Origin: Mercurialis annua | Lineage: Eukaryota > Streptophyta > Magnoliopsida > Malpighiales > Euphorbiaceae | Length of the DNA: 64,000 nucleotides | Reading direction: 5' to 3' | Assembly: GCF_937616625.2 (NCBI RefSeq) | Contig: NC_065571.1 | Coordinates: 64,501-128,500, forward strand | Part shown: positions 43,263 to 54,969 of the stretch, piece by piece | Position numbering within the stretch: position 1 is the stretch's first letter | Layout: each line of letters begins with the position of its first letter | Program-made: the position numbers and the translations under genes | The notes under the pieces: model-generated | Told to the model about the DNA's origin: nothing | Seen by the model: the letters and a program-made list of their open reading frames with translations, nothing else | Databases searched by the model: none

Positions 43263-44077
43263 TTTCTTCCTAATCGGAAATCTTATGTACCACAGCTGTA
43301 TTCGCATTACCGCTTGATTCCTTGTTTTCACCACCCTTTTTCAGCTTTGGATAATCTCTTCTAAAGTGCCCATTCTCCTTGCAGTGATAGCATCGTCGTC
43401 CATTAGACTTCGATATGGAACGCGACATGTTTCCTTTTCCACCATCTCTCCCATGACTCTTGCCCCTACTCACTACAAGACCGGAAACTAATTCCTCCTT
43501 ATTAGAGTTAGAGACCCTTTTCTTTAGTTCTTTCGATTGCAAAGCATCCTTTACATCACTAACAGAAATATAATCTTTACCATATAACATTGTATCAACA
43601 AAGTTTTCATACGAACTGGGCAAAGAACATAAGAGAATGAGGGCTTGATCCTCTTTTTCAATCGAAACACCAACGCCTTGTAAATCTATAACAATTCGAT
43701 TAAAGTTGTCAACATGATCTCTTACCTGAGTATTCTCCGTCATCCTCAATGTATACAAACGTTGTTTCTGATACAACCGGTTTGTAAGAGATTTATTTTA
43801 CAACTTTCTTTCCAACGCTCCCCATAAAGCATCAGCAATCCCTTTACTGATAACCTCTCTCAACACCTCATCAGAAAGACTCAATAGAATCATACTATGT
43901 GCCTTTGATATAATTTTTAGCCTTCTCTCCAACAGACAAACCTTCCGGTAAATTGCCTTCTCCTCCTAAGGCCGCAACGCATCCTTGTTGAACCAAAACA
44001 GCCTTCATCTTGACTTTCCACAAAGTAAAGTCATTCGAACCATTAAATTTCCCAATATCTAATTTATGAAGCGACAT
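43263..44077 (-). pseudogene. Copia gag
   Basis: Starts at ATG 44077 (MSLHKLDIGKFNGSNDFTLW). A stop or frameshift lies between 43776 and 43895. The middle matches UBN2-type copia gag (TRMTENTQVRDHVDNFNRIV, LLCSLPSSYENFVDTMLYG). The zinc knuckle is CYHCKENGHFRRDYP, with the final Cys replaced by Tyr, so metal binding is probably lost. Confidence 0.88.
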
Positions 44078-44116
44078 CTTTAATTAACAAAATACCTAGA
44101 ATCTCAGATTTGAAAT

Positions 44117-44133
44117 CTAGGCTCTGATACCAC
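44117..44133 (-). other. Copia primer binding site
   Basis: Minus-strand AGTGGTATCAGAGCC directly after the 5' LTR, complementary to the 3' end of initiator tRNA-Met, the usual primer of plant copia elements. Confidence 0.9.
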
Positions 44134-44134
44134 T

Positions 44135-44424
44135 TGTTAGCGCAGCAGAAATAAACAAGAAAAGAGAAAAGAACAATCACACAAGATTTTACGTGGTTCG
44201 ATCAATGCGATCTACTCCACGATCAGAGAGAGAATTTATTCTATATGTTTGTTGTGTGTTTACAATAAGGTCATCACTTGTATTTATAGTGAACCCTTAA
44301 AATACAATTTAAGTCATAATCCATTAAAAAACTAGACTATAAATCCTAAAAAAAAAAAAGCAATGCTAAATAAAAAATGCGTATTCTAATTCTAATAGGA
44401 AAAATATGAGCTGTTACTCAATAC
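44135..44424 (-). repeat. 5' LTR of copia element
   Basis: 290 bp, TGTTAGCGC...ACTCAATA on the plus strand. The terminal CA is now TA. It matches 39610-39894 closely. An internal TATTTATAG (~44280) is the likely TATA region (minus strand CTATAAATA). Confidence 0.92.
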
Positions 44425-44429
44425 TATAG

Positions 44430-45559
44430 TTAAAATATTAACCATGTCAAGGTGCCTTTCTACTCTTAATGAAACAGCCCTAATGAGGTTGATTAGTTTT
44501 CAAAAAATTAGGTTAAATTATCATTAGTCCAATTGAAGAAAATGACGTATACTCCACGACAAAGGTGCGGCGCAATTGAATGAATTTGAGCATCGCCACT
44601 TGAAAGAAAAGATGGGTATCTACCAATTTTTCTTGGATGATGTCTGTTGTTGTGCCCCCACCGCACATAAATTTAGTAAAACTTTATAAAATTTGCTTTA
44701 ATGGGTGGTCGACATTTCATTAATGCATACTTAGTGGGTTCTCTTTTAAACTAATGTTTAATTTTACAAAAATATTCATACATAGCTTCTCACTAATCTC
44801 AAATGATACACAAGTGGGCATATTAGCACTTGGAAAGGCAATTCGAACAAAAGCAAGCATTTAATTTGTTTTTATTGGTCTTAATTAAAGAATGGTTAAT
44901 TAGAGGATGATTAGTTTAATTGGAGTGACAATAATTATTGATAAAGATGTATGGGGTCCATTATTATTTCAACTTTAGCCTTGAATCGTTGCATTTATAA
45001 ATTTATATATTAACTCAAGTTGTTAATTTTTTTCATGAATAGTTGTTAATAATAGTTAATCAAGATTTATTAATAATAACACGTGAATCCATGTGAAGAG
45101 GGTCCTTTATGTTGCATTACTTAACTCAATTATAATCCTTTAAGTGTGAGCAGGAAATAAACTTATGGTTTCACAGTTTTTATATTTTATGTATATCTCT
45201 TTGATTGAATGTAAAAAAAAAAATGTTTTAATCTTATTTATTTTATTTGATGATAATTGATGGAATCTGCCTTCTGATCCGGTTGTATAACATACAAAGC
45301 AGGGTAGAAGCCAACTGGACAGTGATTGTCTGATTATCTCTTCGGTGCTAAAGTCAGTATAGAGTTTAAGCATAGTTTTGTGTATATATTGTAGTTGTGT
45401 ATTTAGACATGCCTCAAACTCCTTTTATAGTAGATGATACCTTATAGAGTTGTATTAGGAAGGTGAGTCCTATTTTGTAGGGTTTGACCATGATTAGGAG
45501 TGATATTCCTTATTCATACATGAGCCCTATTTAGGAATGTCTTCCTAAATAGTCTCGTC
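44430..45559. other. AT-rich spacer
   Basis: No gene. At 45420-45560, short repeats of TATTTAGGAATGTCTTCCTAA type form small inverted repeats; this may be the start of the next retroelement segment. Confidence 0.4.
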
Positions 45560-46375
45560 TTCCTAAGTTGGAGGTTATCTACCTAAATTGGAGTTTGTAT
45601 CCAAATAGGAAAGATACTCGAGATCTGGTAATCCGTCTGAATCCCAGGGTCGATGCGCTTTGTCCGAGTCCTCAGGGATTCGGTATTCATCCTGTCGGAC
45701 GATGTGATCTTCCAGTCGAGACGGATCCTGTGGAATCGGCCGCCTGCTTCGTCAGGTTTGGCCCTTTGGACGGGAATCCAGTATCGTCTGAGAATGGATC
45801 TGCTGCGACTCGGCTCCATTGTACTTAAGATAGGATTCGGTATCCGTCATTAGACCCCCGTAAGTGAGCTGAAGTTTTGGTACTTATGTCTTGGTAAATT
45901 TTAGCTCTTTTGGAGGTGAGTCGTTTTACATTCTGGTGAGTCGTTTTGCTTCTCCAGCAAAAAATTTTCTTCTCTCTTCCACGTGTTGTTTACTGATTCT
46001 TTGTTGCAACTTAATTTTAAGACAAGTGTCTGTTCATGTCTTGTTTAACTTGTATTTAAACTGTTCATGTCTCCTATTTCCATTTTTACTTTTTTGAAAT
46101 CATTTTTGCATTCTGAAATCACACTTGCTTCTCTAAAATCATTCTTGCTTCTAAACATTTGATTTTGCTTCCATATTTTTCAAGCTTTAATTTTCAGGTA
46201 CTCCTTGTGGTTGATTTAGAAATTTAAATTAACTTTTTTGTTCTAAGTAGCTTTCACATCTTTTAACTTCTAGGTTTCATTAATTTCTGGGTAGAATTCT
46301 CTTGGTGTTCTTCGTTATTTTTCTTGTTTGATCTTCTTCCTTTTTAATCTTTTGTAACTCCTGTTCCTGTTTAAA
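45560..46375. other. GC-richer leader of a gypsy-type transposon gene
   Basis: 45610-45860 is much richer in GC and CpG than its surroundings (GTCGGACGATGTGATC, AGACGGATCCTGTGGAATCG) and open in several frames, but none resembles a protein. It is followed by a CT-rich leader up to the ATG at 46376. Likely LTR or 5'-leader DNA; not assigned. Confidence 0.4.
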
Positions 46376-46756
46376 ATGGCGGCTAGGAGGGCGAAGACGG
46401 AATTTGCCTTAATGGCTATTACTGATTCCTGCCTTAGCGAAGATGAGGTCCGGGATATATATTATAGATATAACTTCCTTTCTGATTATAGAGTTAAGCT
46501 TCCTGGTTTCGGAAAACCTGCTTTTGGATCTCCCGGTTCGCCTTACAGGGCTATCATCTTCGAGGAGCAGCTTGCTGCTGGTCTTCGGTTTCCTTTAGAT
46601 CATTTTTTAGTAGAGTTACATAGAGATTTAAGGATCTCAGTAGGTGATGTGGAAGGCAACTTCGGTTTTTACTTCCACATCACCCGAATTCACTTAAACT
46701 TGAGGGCAACTTCGGGAATACACATGGGTACGAGCCAAAATCCTTATCTGAGCTGA
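46376..46756 (+). pseudogene. Putative gypsy-type transposon (Transposase_28-like) N-terminal fragment
   Basis: 126 codons. Residues ~20-95 (VRDIYYRYNFLSDYRVKLPG, then AIIFEEQLAAGLRFPLDHFL, VELHRDLRISVG) match the plant family named 'putative gypsy type transposon' (GLRFPL core). After ISVG the family would continue QL.PN.W. Here the sequence changes near 46645 to an unrelated stretch containing a GATGTGGAAG/CTTCCACATC inverted pair, so the gene is broken at that point. The family has no known enzymatic function and is found as an extra gene of gypsy elements. Confidence 0.65.
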
Positions 46757-47720
46757 AAGATCATATAAATACCGCATTAAACAACAAAGCAAGGGTTTGA
46801 AACATTAGATGTTAGTTTTTACATTAGTTTAGCTTATCTTTTGATATTTGTTCATTGTTTAAACTTGTATTCTGAATTTTCTACATTATTGTTTTGGGAT
46901 TATTGTCAACTAAGGTACGATTATTATTAAGAGATTAATTTTATAATTACTTATTCAGCCATGAATTCTATTTACATTATTGTTGAACTTTCTTTGAATA
47001 TATGTAGCTAAACACTTCATTGGTGATTATTAATTGGATTTATGTTTGTTTAAACGAATTGGGTTTATGAGTTTTTGTTCCTACTACGTTTTAATTGTTA
47101 TTCTTAATGCTTATTCTAAATTGATCACTTAGCTTATGCCATGTGTTTTATTTTTAGCTCGAGAGAGTGAAACTGGAATAGACCAATATAACTAAGAACG
47201 TAGGAGTTAATTGCGCGAAAGTGAATTAACGAGTACGTATCCCTAGGTTTGCTTCATAAACATCAATAGATTAATGATTAGGTTAATTATTGTGCGAGAG
47301 TGAGTAATTAGCTTGGGTTTAGTTCGTTGTATGTTTTTTCTTGCAATTGTCCGAAAGAGAATTTTAGGTGCTTACGATTAGCCTGAACCTTAGAAGAACA
47401 ACCAAATCCATATACCAATCTAATTGAACATCATAATGAAAGTTAATAATCCCTATTTTTTTCCGTTATTGTTAAAACCTTATTTTAATTATAGCTTTAG
47501 TTTACTTGCTTTACAATAGTTTAATCATGTCATTTAATTTACTTGTTTCAACCAAACTTATCTTTTTGACTATTCAAATCGGATATCATAACCGGGTGTC
47601 TTTAGAAGTTTTCTCTATGGGTACGATATCCGGACTTCACAGTCTGTATTACAAGTTGGCATACGTACGCTTGTGTATTTTTACCAACATTTATTCGCAA
47701 AACCTGGAACAATAACCATT
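46757..47720. repeat. Athila-like non-coding (LTR 3' part) remnant
   Basis: The segment with CTCTATGGGTACGATATCCG and TTGGCATACGTACGCTTG resembles the last part of Athila-type LTRs, where this kind of sentence precedes the LTR end. The expected primer site (TGGCGCC...) is not present. The rest (46800-47500) has LTR-like paired words (GCGCGAAAGTGAATTAACG, GTGCGAGAGTGAGTAATTAG). Recognition from memory of the family; no coding content. Confidence 0.4.
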
Positions 47721-47764
47721 TTAGTAACTTACATTATTGGTGGAAACAAACACAACAAACGACA

Positions 47765-49347
47765 ACCACACTGCCAACTCTGTTTTTAATATGGTCATTA
47801 TGCTCTACCATGCGATATGGACAATAAATAATCACACTCTAGACTAAAGCTATATCAGAACCCGTCTTTCGTCATTACCGTTGTGCCACCACAATACTCT
47901 CCTCAAGCCAATTTCACACAAGCTGGTTCAGATTTAAATTGGTACCCTGACTACACTACGACTCACCATATTACTACAAAGTTTGACAATTTATACTTAC
48001 ATGCTAATGAATATACAGGCTCTGACGACATTCAGGTTGGAAATGGTGCAGATTTGTCAATCCATCACATTGGCTCTTCTCTTTTAAACTTTTATTATCA
48101 TTTCTTTAAACTAAAAAACATTTTACATGTTCCAAATATTAAAAAAAAAATTATCAGTTGCTGAATTCACTAAAAATAACAATGTTTATTTTGAATTTCA
48201 CCCATCTTTTATTTGTATAAAGGATTTCAGAACATGGGCTACCCTTCACTGCGGACGAATTAAAAATGGACTATATATATCTGCTTTTTCCAAGTCCATC
48301 TTCTCAACCTTCTAAGGTCGCATGCATTGGTGAAAGCACTGATTTCAAGACATGGCACTCACGTTTAGGACACCCATCTACTCGTATGTTCCATCTCTTT
48401 TAAATTCAAATAACTTACCTTGTTCCGATTTTAATAAAAATATAATTTATGCATCTTTTCTGCACGCAAAAATTCATAACTTTGTCAATTTCCAATTCAA
48501 CTGCTATTTCCACCGGGCCATTAGATTTCATCTTTAGCGATGTTTTCGGACGTTCTACCGTTCCATCAATTGATGGCTATCAGTATTATGTCTTTTTTGT
48601 TGATCATTACAGTCATTGTACTTGGTTATTTTCTTTAAAATTAAAATCTGAAGTTGAGTCCATATTTTATCCTTTTAAAACTTTTCTTGAACGATTTTTT
48701 CATAGAAAAATAAAAGCTATTCAAACTGATTGAGGTGACAAATTTTGTCTCCATAATTTTTTTCAAACAATTGGCATTCAACATCGCATCACTTGCCCAC
48801 ACACACACGAACACAGGTAATTGAAAAAAAACGTCGTCATATTGTCGAAACTGGTCTTACTGGTCCTAGCCCATTACTCGGTCCTAAAATGCCATTGGCC
48901 TACTGTCTTTGCTAGTGCTGTTTATTTAATAAATCGCTTACCCATCCCTTTTTAAAAAATCTTTCTCCCTTTGAAAAGTTATTTCATTGCAAACCTGATT
49001 ATCAAAACTTACGTAGCTTCGCGTGTGCTTGTTAGCCAAACCTCTGCCCTTAAAAAAGCATAAAATGAACTATTGATCTCTTTTACGCTTATTTCTTGGT
49101 TACATGCCTTCTCATAAAAGGTTACATTTGCCTTCACCAAATAACTCGTCATATTTACATCTCTCGTCGTTTTCTTTTCGACGAAGGTCATTTTCCTTTT
49201 GAAAAAATATGTATCGCTAATTATGCAGCGAAATCAGTTGTAACCCCAATTACACAATCCTCTCCACTTCCCTTTTTGCAGGTTGCGCCCACTACACCCA
49301 GCCAACTTCCCGTTGTTCTTTCTGGCACACCATCTCTTACCCCTTAG
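47765..49347 (+). pseudogene. Copia relic: pre-integrase and integrase
   Basis: CQLCF-stop-YGHYALPC looks like a CCHC knuckle. LNWYPDYTTTHHITTKFDNL corresponds to the protease-site region (WxxDxGAxxH) with the active site lost. Then VGNGADLSIHHIGSSLLNF, NILHVPNIKKK, IFSDVFGRSTVPSIDGYQYY, YVFFVDHYSHCTWLFSLKLK, RKIKAIQTD, and ISRRFLFDEGHFPFEK. The DD35E Glu region is lost near 48820. Confidence 0.85.
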
Positions 49348-49521
49348 GTACGTAATGAATTGTCTTGTTCCATTTCTTCAACTAATACTTCTCCTTCTTT
49401 GCAGGTACTTGCTGATTCAAGGGTGACCATTCCAGCAACCTCAAAGTTTTGAATCAAGTCCTTTTGATCTCTCTAATTTTAATTTTGACAATTTATTAAA
49501 ATGTTGTAATATTTTTATTAG

Positions 49522-50380
49522 TGTGTATGAACCTATTAAAACCATCGTGGATCGATTCAGAGGTTTTTAGCGAGAATCAAAAATTCCAAAATCTCAAAGC
49601 TTTAATGGAAAAGTCACGGGCGTGATATTACTATCTTGGGCGTCACAAAGTAATATAACGGGTGCGACTTCAAGACTGAAAACACACATATTCAAGGAAG
49701 GAAAATCACGGGCGCGATACCTAAGCATCACAGACACGGCCGTTGTTACCGTTAAGAGTCCAGCAGTTAAATTTAAACTTCCAATAGTTGGCTGACACTT
49801 GGCAAAGGCCCATTGAAAGATTGTGAAAAACGACCATGTCGTGGGCGCGCCACTAGTTTCACGGTAGCGACTTTGCTGATTTCTGCATAAAGTTTTATCT
49901 TCACTTGGAAGATTTAATGGAGAGTTGTTGCGGTTATAAATACTCTTCAACCACCACATTTATGTGGCTAAACACTCTAAGAACAACAACAACTATAAGT
50001 AATTAATTTTACTCTTCTTTCATTTATTGTGCATCATTAATTGATTGTTTTTCTTTGTTGTTGATTATCTTTTATTGATTAATTATTTCATGTTTGTGGA
50101 TTTGTGATTAACCTTGTAAAATCATTTTGTGAGTTTGTGTTTAGCTCTAGAAAAGCACTTGCATTTAGTTAGGTGTTAAAAATTAAATACCCCCATTAGT
50201 GGATTAAAGCAAATATCAATATTCGTTTGAGTTGTGGAGTAGAACCGGTTTGTGATTCGAACCACTCTAAATCTCTTGTGTTCTTTTCTTTAAACACTTA
50301 ATCTTCTTTTAAATTTTTAAAATTAGCCATTTATCCTAAATCACCCCCCCCCCCCCGGAATTCAAACCTTACCATCAACA
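49522..50380 (+). mobile_element. Probable solo LTR A (related to 54042-54969)
   Basis: It lies inside the copia relic and shares landmarks with the LTR at 54042-54969 read in the opposite direction: GTGGAGTAGAACCGG...GATTCGAACCACTCTAAATCTC, TTGTGGATTTGTGATTA, and a TATAAATACTC TATA region (~49937). CACGGGCGCGA-type words recur at 49616, 49706 and ~49840. It ends in a C13 run and CTTACCATCAACA. Exact borders and duplication were not found. Confidence 0.65.
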
Positions 50381-50499
50381 TCTAACACTCAGACTTTAAA
50401 TCTAACCTGTCCTTTAACTCGATTTTAAAATAATATTCGTAGATCTAATTTTTTTACTGATGGTACCGTACCATTTGGTCAAGCAAACACCATTACAAT

Positions 50500-51173
50500 C
50501 TCTTCACAAGATATCGAACCCACTTGCGTCACCTCTACCATTAAGCATCTGCAATAGTGTCAAGCCATGAATCTTAAATTTGATGCCCTCATTCACAACC
50601 ACACTTGGGATCTTGCTCCTTCACCTCAAGGTGTCAATTTAGTTGGTTGTCGTTGGGTTTTTCGCATCAAGTGCAAGTCTGACGGTATAGTTGAGCATTA
50701 CAAAGCATGTCTCGTGGCTAAAGGATTTCATCAACAACTAGGCCTTGACTAACAGAAGACATTTAGCCCTGTCATCAAACCTCAAACTATCCGGCTCATC
50801 CTATCTATTGCAATTTCTAAACAATGGCATATACATCAACTTGACATATAAAATGCTTTTCTTCACTAAGAACTCGAAAAAATTGTTTTCATGGCTCAGT
50901 CTCCTGGCTTTATTTACCCTGAACATCCACACCATGTTTGTTGTCTCCAAAAATTACTATATGGACTTAAAAAAATCACCTCGAGCTTTGTTTAGTAAAT
51001 TTAGCTCTTCTCTGGTAAGTCTTGGATTTGTTCCTTCTAAAGCTTACTCGTCTCTTTTTCCTTTGAATGCAGGTAGTTATCAACTAATGTTTTTTGTCTA
51101 CGTCGACATAGTTATTACCGGTTCTTTGAACAATGCCAATCAAGTCATTATCCATCGCCTCCAAGGATTATTT
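50500..51173 (+). pseudogene. Copia relic: reverse transcriptase
   Basis: MNLKFDALIHNHTWDLAPSP, NLVGCRWVFRIKCKSDG, ACLVAKGFHQQLGLD, FSPVIKPQTIRLILSIAI, HQLDI-stop-NAFLH, LQKLLYGLKKSPRALFSKF, and FVYVDIVITGS, where the usual YVDD has lost one Asp. Several stops. Interrupted at 51174 by the LTR at 51174-53844. Confidence 0.85.
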
Positions 51174-53844
51174 TGTCATGACCCAAATTCACTTATCGCT
51201 ACCGACGCTAGGGTATGGGTATGGTTTTATCGAAATCTGTAGCTAGCCTCGCGGAAAACCACACAAACATTTAAACTTGCAAGAAAACCACTGCTCGGGG
51301 GCAACCGAGACTCCAACCTAAGTCTAACAGTTATATAAACATTAATATAATAAAATGCTCGACTCAAACCCGAGACTCTAACAACATGCTTTAATTAAAT
51401 AATCAATTACAAAGTATAACATGCCAACAACATAGTAAACAGTCGGATCAATCCGACAAACCAAAGTATAAGTAAACATAAAAGACTAAATAGTTCTACT
51501 GCAGTCTAAGAGAATAAAACAATTGACTAGTTTAATTTAAAACAAAAGGACCTCCGGAAAAATCAAGAAAATCGGAGATCGGACAACGCTCTCAACTCAT
51601 AAACCTGAAAAAATTGGGAAAACAACGGGGTCAGATATACTGAGATGAGTTCATAATACTATTTACATTTATTAAATTAAAAACCTTTAAAACCTGAAAT
51701 CCTTTTATACTAATATATATATATGGAATAACAGTATTGAAATGAAACCCAAAGTATAATCCCAAAGTAGATGGGAGTAAATCCTCATCAAACCCCAAAG
51801 TAGGCCAGACATTCGTCAGCCAATCCTAAACTACTTACCGGTGCACACGGTCTCGATACAAGCCTATCGAGTACCTCGTTCCAATCCAGATTCATAATCA
51901 TTAAAACAGTTAAAAAATATTTATGATACTAAAACAATACTCAATAAAGCGCTAAGTAGCACTACAAACTCACTGCTTGCAAATCCACGTAAAAATCTGG
52001 CAAGCAACAAAGCTTGTGCTGACTCTGAAGCACGAGCAGACGACGGGTCGAAAAACAACGCATAAGTTAAAATCAATTAAACCCCCAACTCTAAGAATAC
52101 TAGACACCACACATGACTAGTATCTCAAGCCACAAATCAAAGTACAAGCCAAAGCATAATATACATAAATACCAAAATCAAATGACAGGTTAAGCCTAAT
52201 TGAGTTCCCGTTCGAAAACATAATCCGGAATACTTATATAACTTAGTTTAAAACATTAAATCCAGATTAAAATCACAAGGTAGTGAGTCAGCCGAGTCAT
52301 TAAAAATGCTCAACTTCTTCTTACACGTCGAGTGACCCAAGTCCAACCCGACTCAACGATATTAAGTAAAATCCAAGGTTCAAATCCAAGGTTCAAATCC
52401 AAAACCTTAAAATCAAATTCAAAACCTTTAAATCAAGTCCGAAACCTTTAAATCAAATCATATTCATTTGAAAAACATGAAATTCAATATAGCTTAACAA
52501 CCAAACAAACCACTTGTACAACATGTTTAAAACTCAACCACAATTGGCTAATCCACCCAAAGTAGACATAGCATGTCAACACTTCCAAAATCATTTAGAT
52601 CAGCTATATATCATATATGAATCCAAAATATCAATCCAGCTCAGATTTAAGATCATGACAACAACACTTAAACAATCCAACTCGCAATTTAGCTAAAAAT
52701 TGCCTAAACATGCCAAACAAGCCAAAACATACATCAATTGATCCAAAATATGCAACCTCTGATTCTAAACCATATAAACATCATTTAAATAATCTTAGGA
52801 CAGTAGGTATGTCATTTCAAAACATTGAATTGAATACAACACTTGAACTCCATAAAATCAACATTTGCCGCAATTTCAGTAAAACTCATCATGAGCATTG
52901 CCAAATGAATGATACAACTATTTGGATCAGATTAGAAACACCAAAATCATCCAACTTATCATACATATCAATAACCTAAACATGTCATCTCAATTCCAAA
53001 GGTCTAATACACCAATTTTGTTAAAATCGCACATAACCTATCAAAGCCTTAAATTTAAAAAATCATGCCAAACGATTATCAAAACACTTAACATAAGATT
53101 ATATATGACCAAACCAACATTTTAAACATATAGGATTAGTGGCATAAGCATGGCATATCAATCATAACGATTCAATCATTAAAACCCCTAAAACATGTAA
53201 TTCTAGACAAAACGGTGAACAATGAATCAACATGGAAAAAGGGTTAGTAAAACATACATAGAGATGATGAACAATAAAATAATAATGGTATTAAACCCTA
53301 GGATAAGTGGCTGGACCAAAATCAAACGACTTCACAAAACTCCAACAAAGAACACTATCGTAGAATAAGCGTCAATCTTGCAAAATAGATGTTAAATCGC
53401 GTTCCAATGATATGAATCCAACCTTGACTGATATGAAATGAAGGAATTATGTATTCTCAGTGAAATAACTCATTTTTAAGGTTTGAAGGCGGAGTGGTCG
53501 AGTTAGGGGGTCTATTTATAGGCCCCCACTTCGAGAGTCTGCTGTAAGCTGGTGTCGCGTCGCGACACCCCTTGTCGCGTCTCTACACTTGGCGTCGCGG
53601 CACCCCGGCCCTTGTCGCGTTGCTACACCTTGCGTCGCGACGCGACACCTGGTTCTCCTACCTGGCACGCTGATACTTCCTCCGATGCACACTGACTAGC
53701 TTCTGAGGCCCAAAGTCGATCCCCTTGGCCCAAAACACACGAAGCAAAGCCCAAATAACACTCTGAATAATCAAAACACAAACCAAACATGCGAAACAAC
53801 ATCGAAAAGTTTATCGAAACTGACAGGAAAACACGAGTATTACA
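51174..53844 (+). mobile_element. Long solo LTR, 2671 bp, gypsy (Tekay/Del-like)
   Basis: TGTCATGACCCAAATTCAC...GAGTATTACA, flanked by TATTT on each side (51169-51173, 53845-53849). The start TGTCATGACCC and GACGCTAGGGTATGGGTATGG are typical of the very long LTRs of chromovirus (Tekay/Del) elements. AACAACGGGGTCAGATATACT at ~51625 is shared with the LTR at the right edge of the window. No internal region remains, so it is a solo LTR from LTR-LTR recombination. Open frames in it are not genes. Confidence 0.85.
53551..53650. repeat. TCGCG-rich palindromic cluster in LTR
   Basis: GTGTCGCGTCGCGACAC at 53552-53568, then CTTGTCGCGT, GGCGTCGCGG and TGCGTCGCGACGCGACAC, within 100 bp of an AT-rich LTR. 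Four to five related copies, two of them long palindromes. Confidence 0.85.
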
Positions 53845-54041
53845 TATTTTCCCTTGAAGACATAGGTCATCTACATTTCTTTTTAGGCATTAAAGCATCT
53901 TGGTCATCCAAAGGCCTTCATCTCTCTCAACATCATTACATTGATGATTTACTACATCGTGCTAATGTGCACACCTTTAAACCTGTCTCTAGTCCTATGA
54001 CTAATGCCTATGCATTTACTCTCTTTAATGGATATGCCTTT
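53845..54041 (+). pseudogene. Copia relic: RT end
   Basis: FSLEDIGHLHFFLGIKASWS, KGLHLSQHHYIDDLLHRANV, KPVSSPMTNAYAF. The usual region between RT and RNaseH of copia Pol, cut at 54041 by the next solo LTR. Confidence 0.85.
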
Positions 54042-54969
54042 TGAAAGACCCTATGGGGTATGGCAAAACCGGTTTTGATTTGAAAATTGCAAGTTAAAAA
54101 TTCTTTAAAGCGGAAATAAGAATTTAAATAGAGTTTAAGGTTTAGAGGATTGACATAAGAGATTTAGAGTGGTTCGGATCGCAAATCGATCCTACTCCAC
54201 TACTCAATCAAGGATTGAGATTTAGAATCCACTAAATGAGATTCACAAGAAGTTTTCTAAGCTAACTTCAAACTTAGTGCTTTATAGATAAACACCAACT
54301 ATGAGATTTTCCAAAGCTGATCTCTAACTTACAAGGGTTGAGTTTTTCCAAAGCTAAACTCTAACTTACACTTGATTTTTCAAGGCTAATCAAGAACCCA
54401 CAAAGAAAACAATAAATGCTCTAACTAACTAGAACAACAAGCAATTAATATGAAGAATTGATGCACAATAAATTTGAGAGAGTTTTTAGTAGTTGAGAGC
54501 TTTTAAGATTTACAATAATTGTTCTAACTAAGCTCAAGGAGTTAGAACAAGTATATAATGGCTTCTTGATGATGTGGATAAGTCCCATTGGCTTTTGTAG
54601 AAATCTTCCAGTTATAAATCCTTGAGAAACTTCAAAAATAAGTTGTCTGCAAGCGACAGATGATCGTCACAAAAATATAGACGATCGTCTGTCTCCAACG
54701 GCTATAAATTTCAAACTTTAGCCTCCACAGACGATCACCAGTCTGGTCGTCAGCAGCACGCAGATTTGCTAGAATTCTCAGAGTTTCAAAATGGTGAGTT
54801 TTAAAGTGACAGACGATCGTCGATCAAGACAGACGATCGTCTGTTACTTAAAAACTGCACAAAAACTGCTTGTAAACTACAAAGAAACTTGAAACGATAT
54901 TAGACAACAATTACATGCCAATTGATTGTTTATATCAAAATTAAGAATATAAAGACACAAGGTCTAACA
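54042..54969 (-). mobile_element. Solo LTR C, 928 bp, exact duplication CCTTT
   Basis: TGAAAGACCC...GGTCTAACA with CCTTT at 54037-54041 and 54970-54974. In the minus direction it matches LTR A in its second half (GGAGTAGGATCGATTTGCGA, GAACCACTCTAAATCTCTTA). Joining the flanks restores the copia frame ([11 protein letters not shown]). It holds a set of AGACGATCGTCT palindromes (54679-54690, ~54811, 54831-54842) plus half-copies near 54657 and 54729. Confidence 0.88.

Larger units (their letters stand above)
39610..44424 (-). mobile_element. Ty1/copia retrotransposon, 4815 bp, complete but dead
   Basis: LTRs at 39610-39894 (3' LTR) and 44135-44424 (5' LTR), flanked by an exact duplication CTATA (39605-39609, 44425-44429). 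On the minus strand the order is primer site, gag, protease, integrase, RT, RNaseH, polypurine tract, i.e. copia order. The primer site AGTGGTATCAGAGCC fits initiator tRNA-Met. The element is inactivated by stops and frameshifts in every domain except integrase. Confidence 0.95.

Noticed and set aside
45568..45828. 86-residue frame, open on several frames of both strands
   Set aside because: GC-rich DNA gives overlapping open frames; no protein family resemblance.
52514..53125. Three overlapping small frames
   Set aside because: They lie in a long solo LTR and show no protein features.
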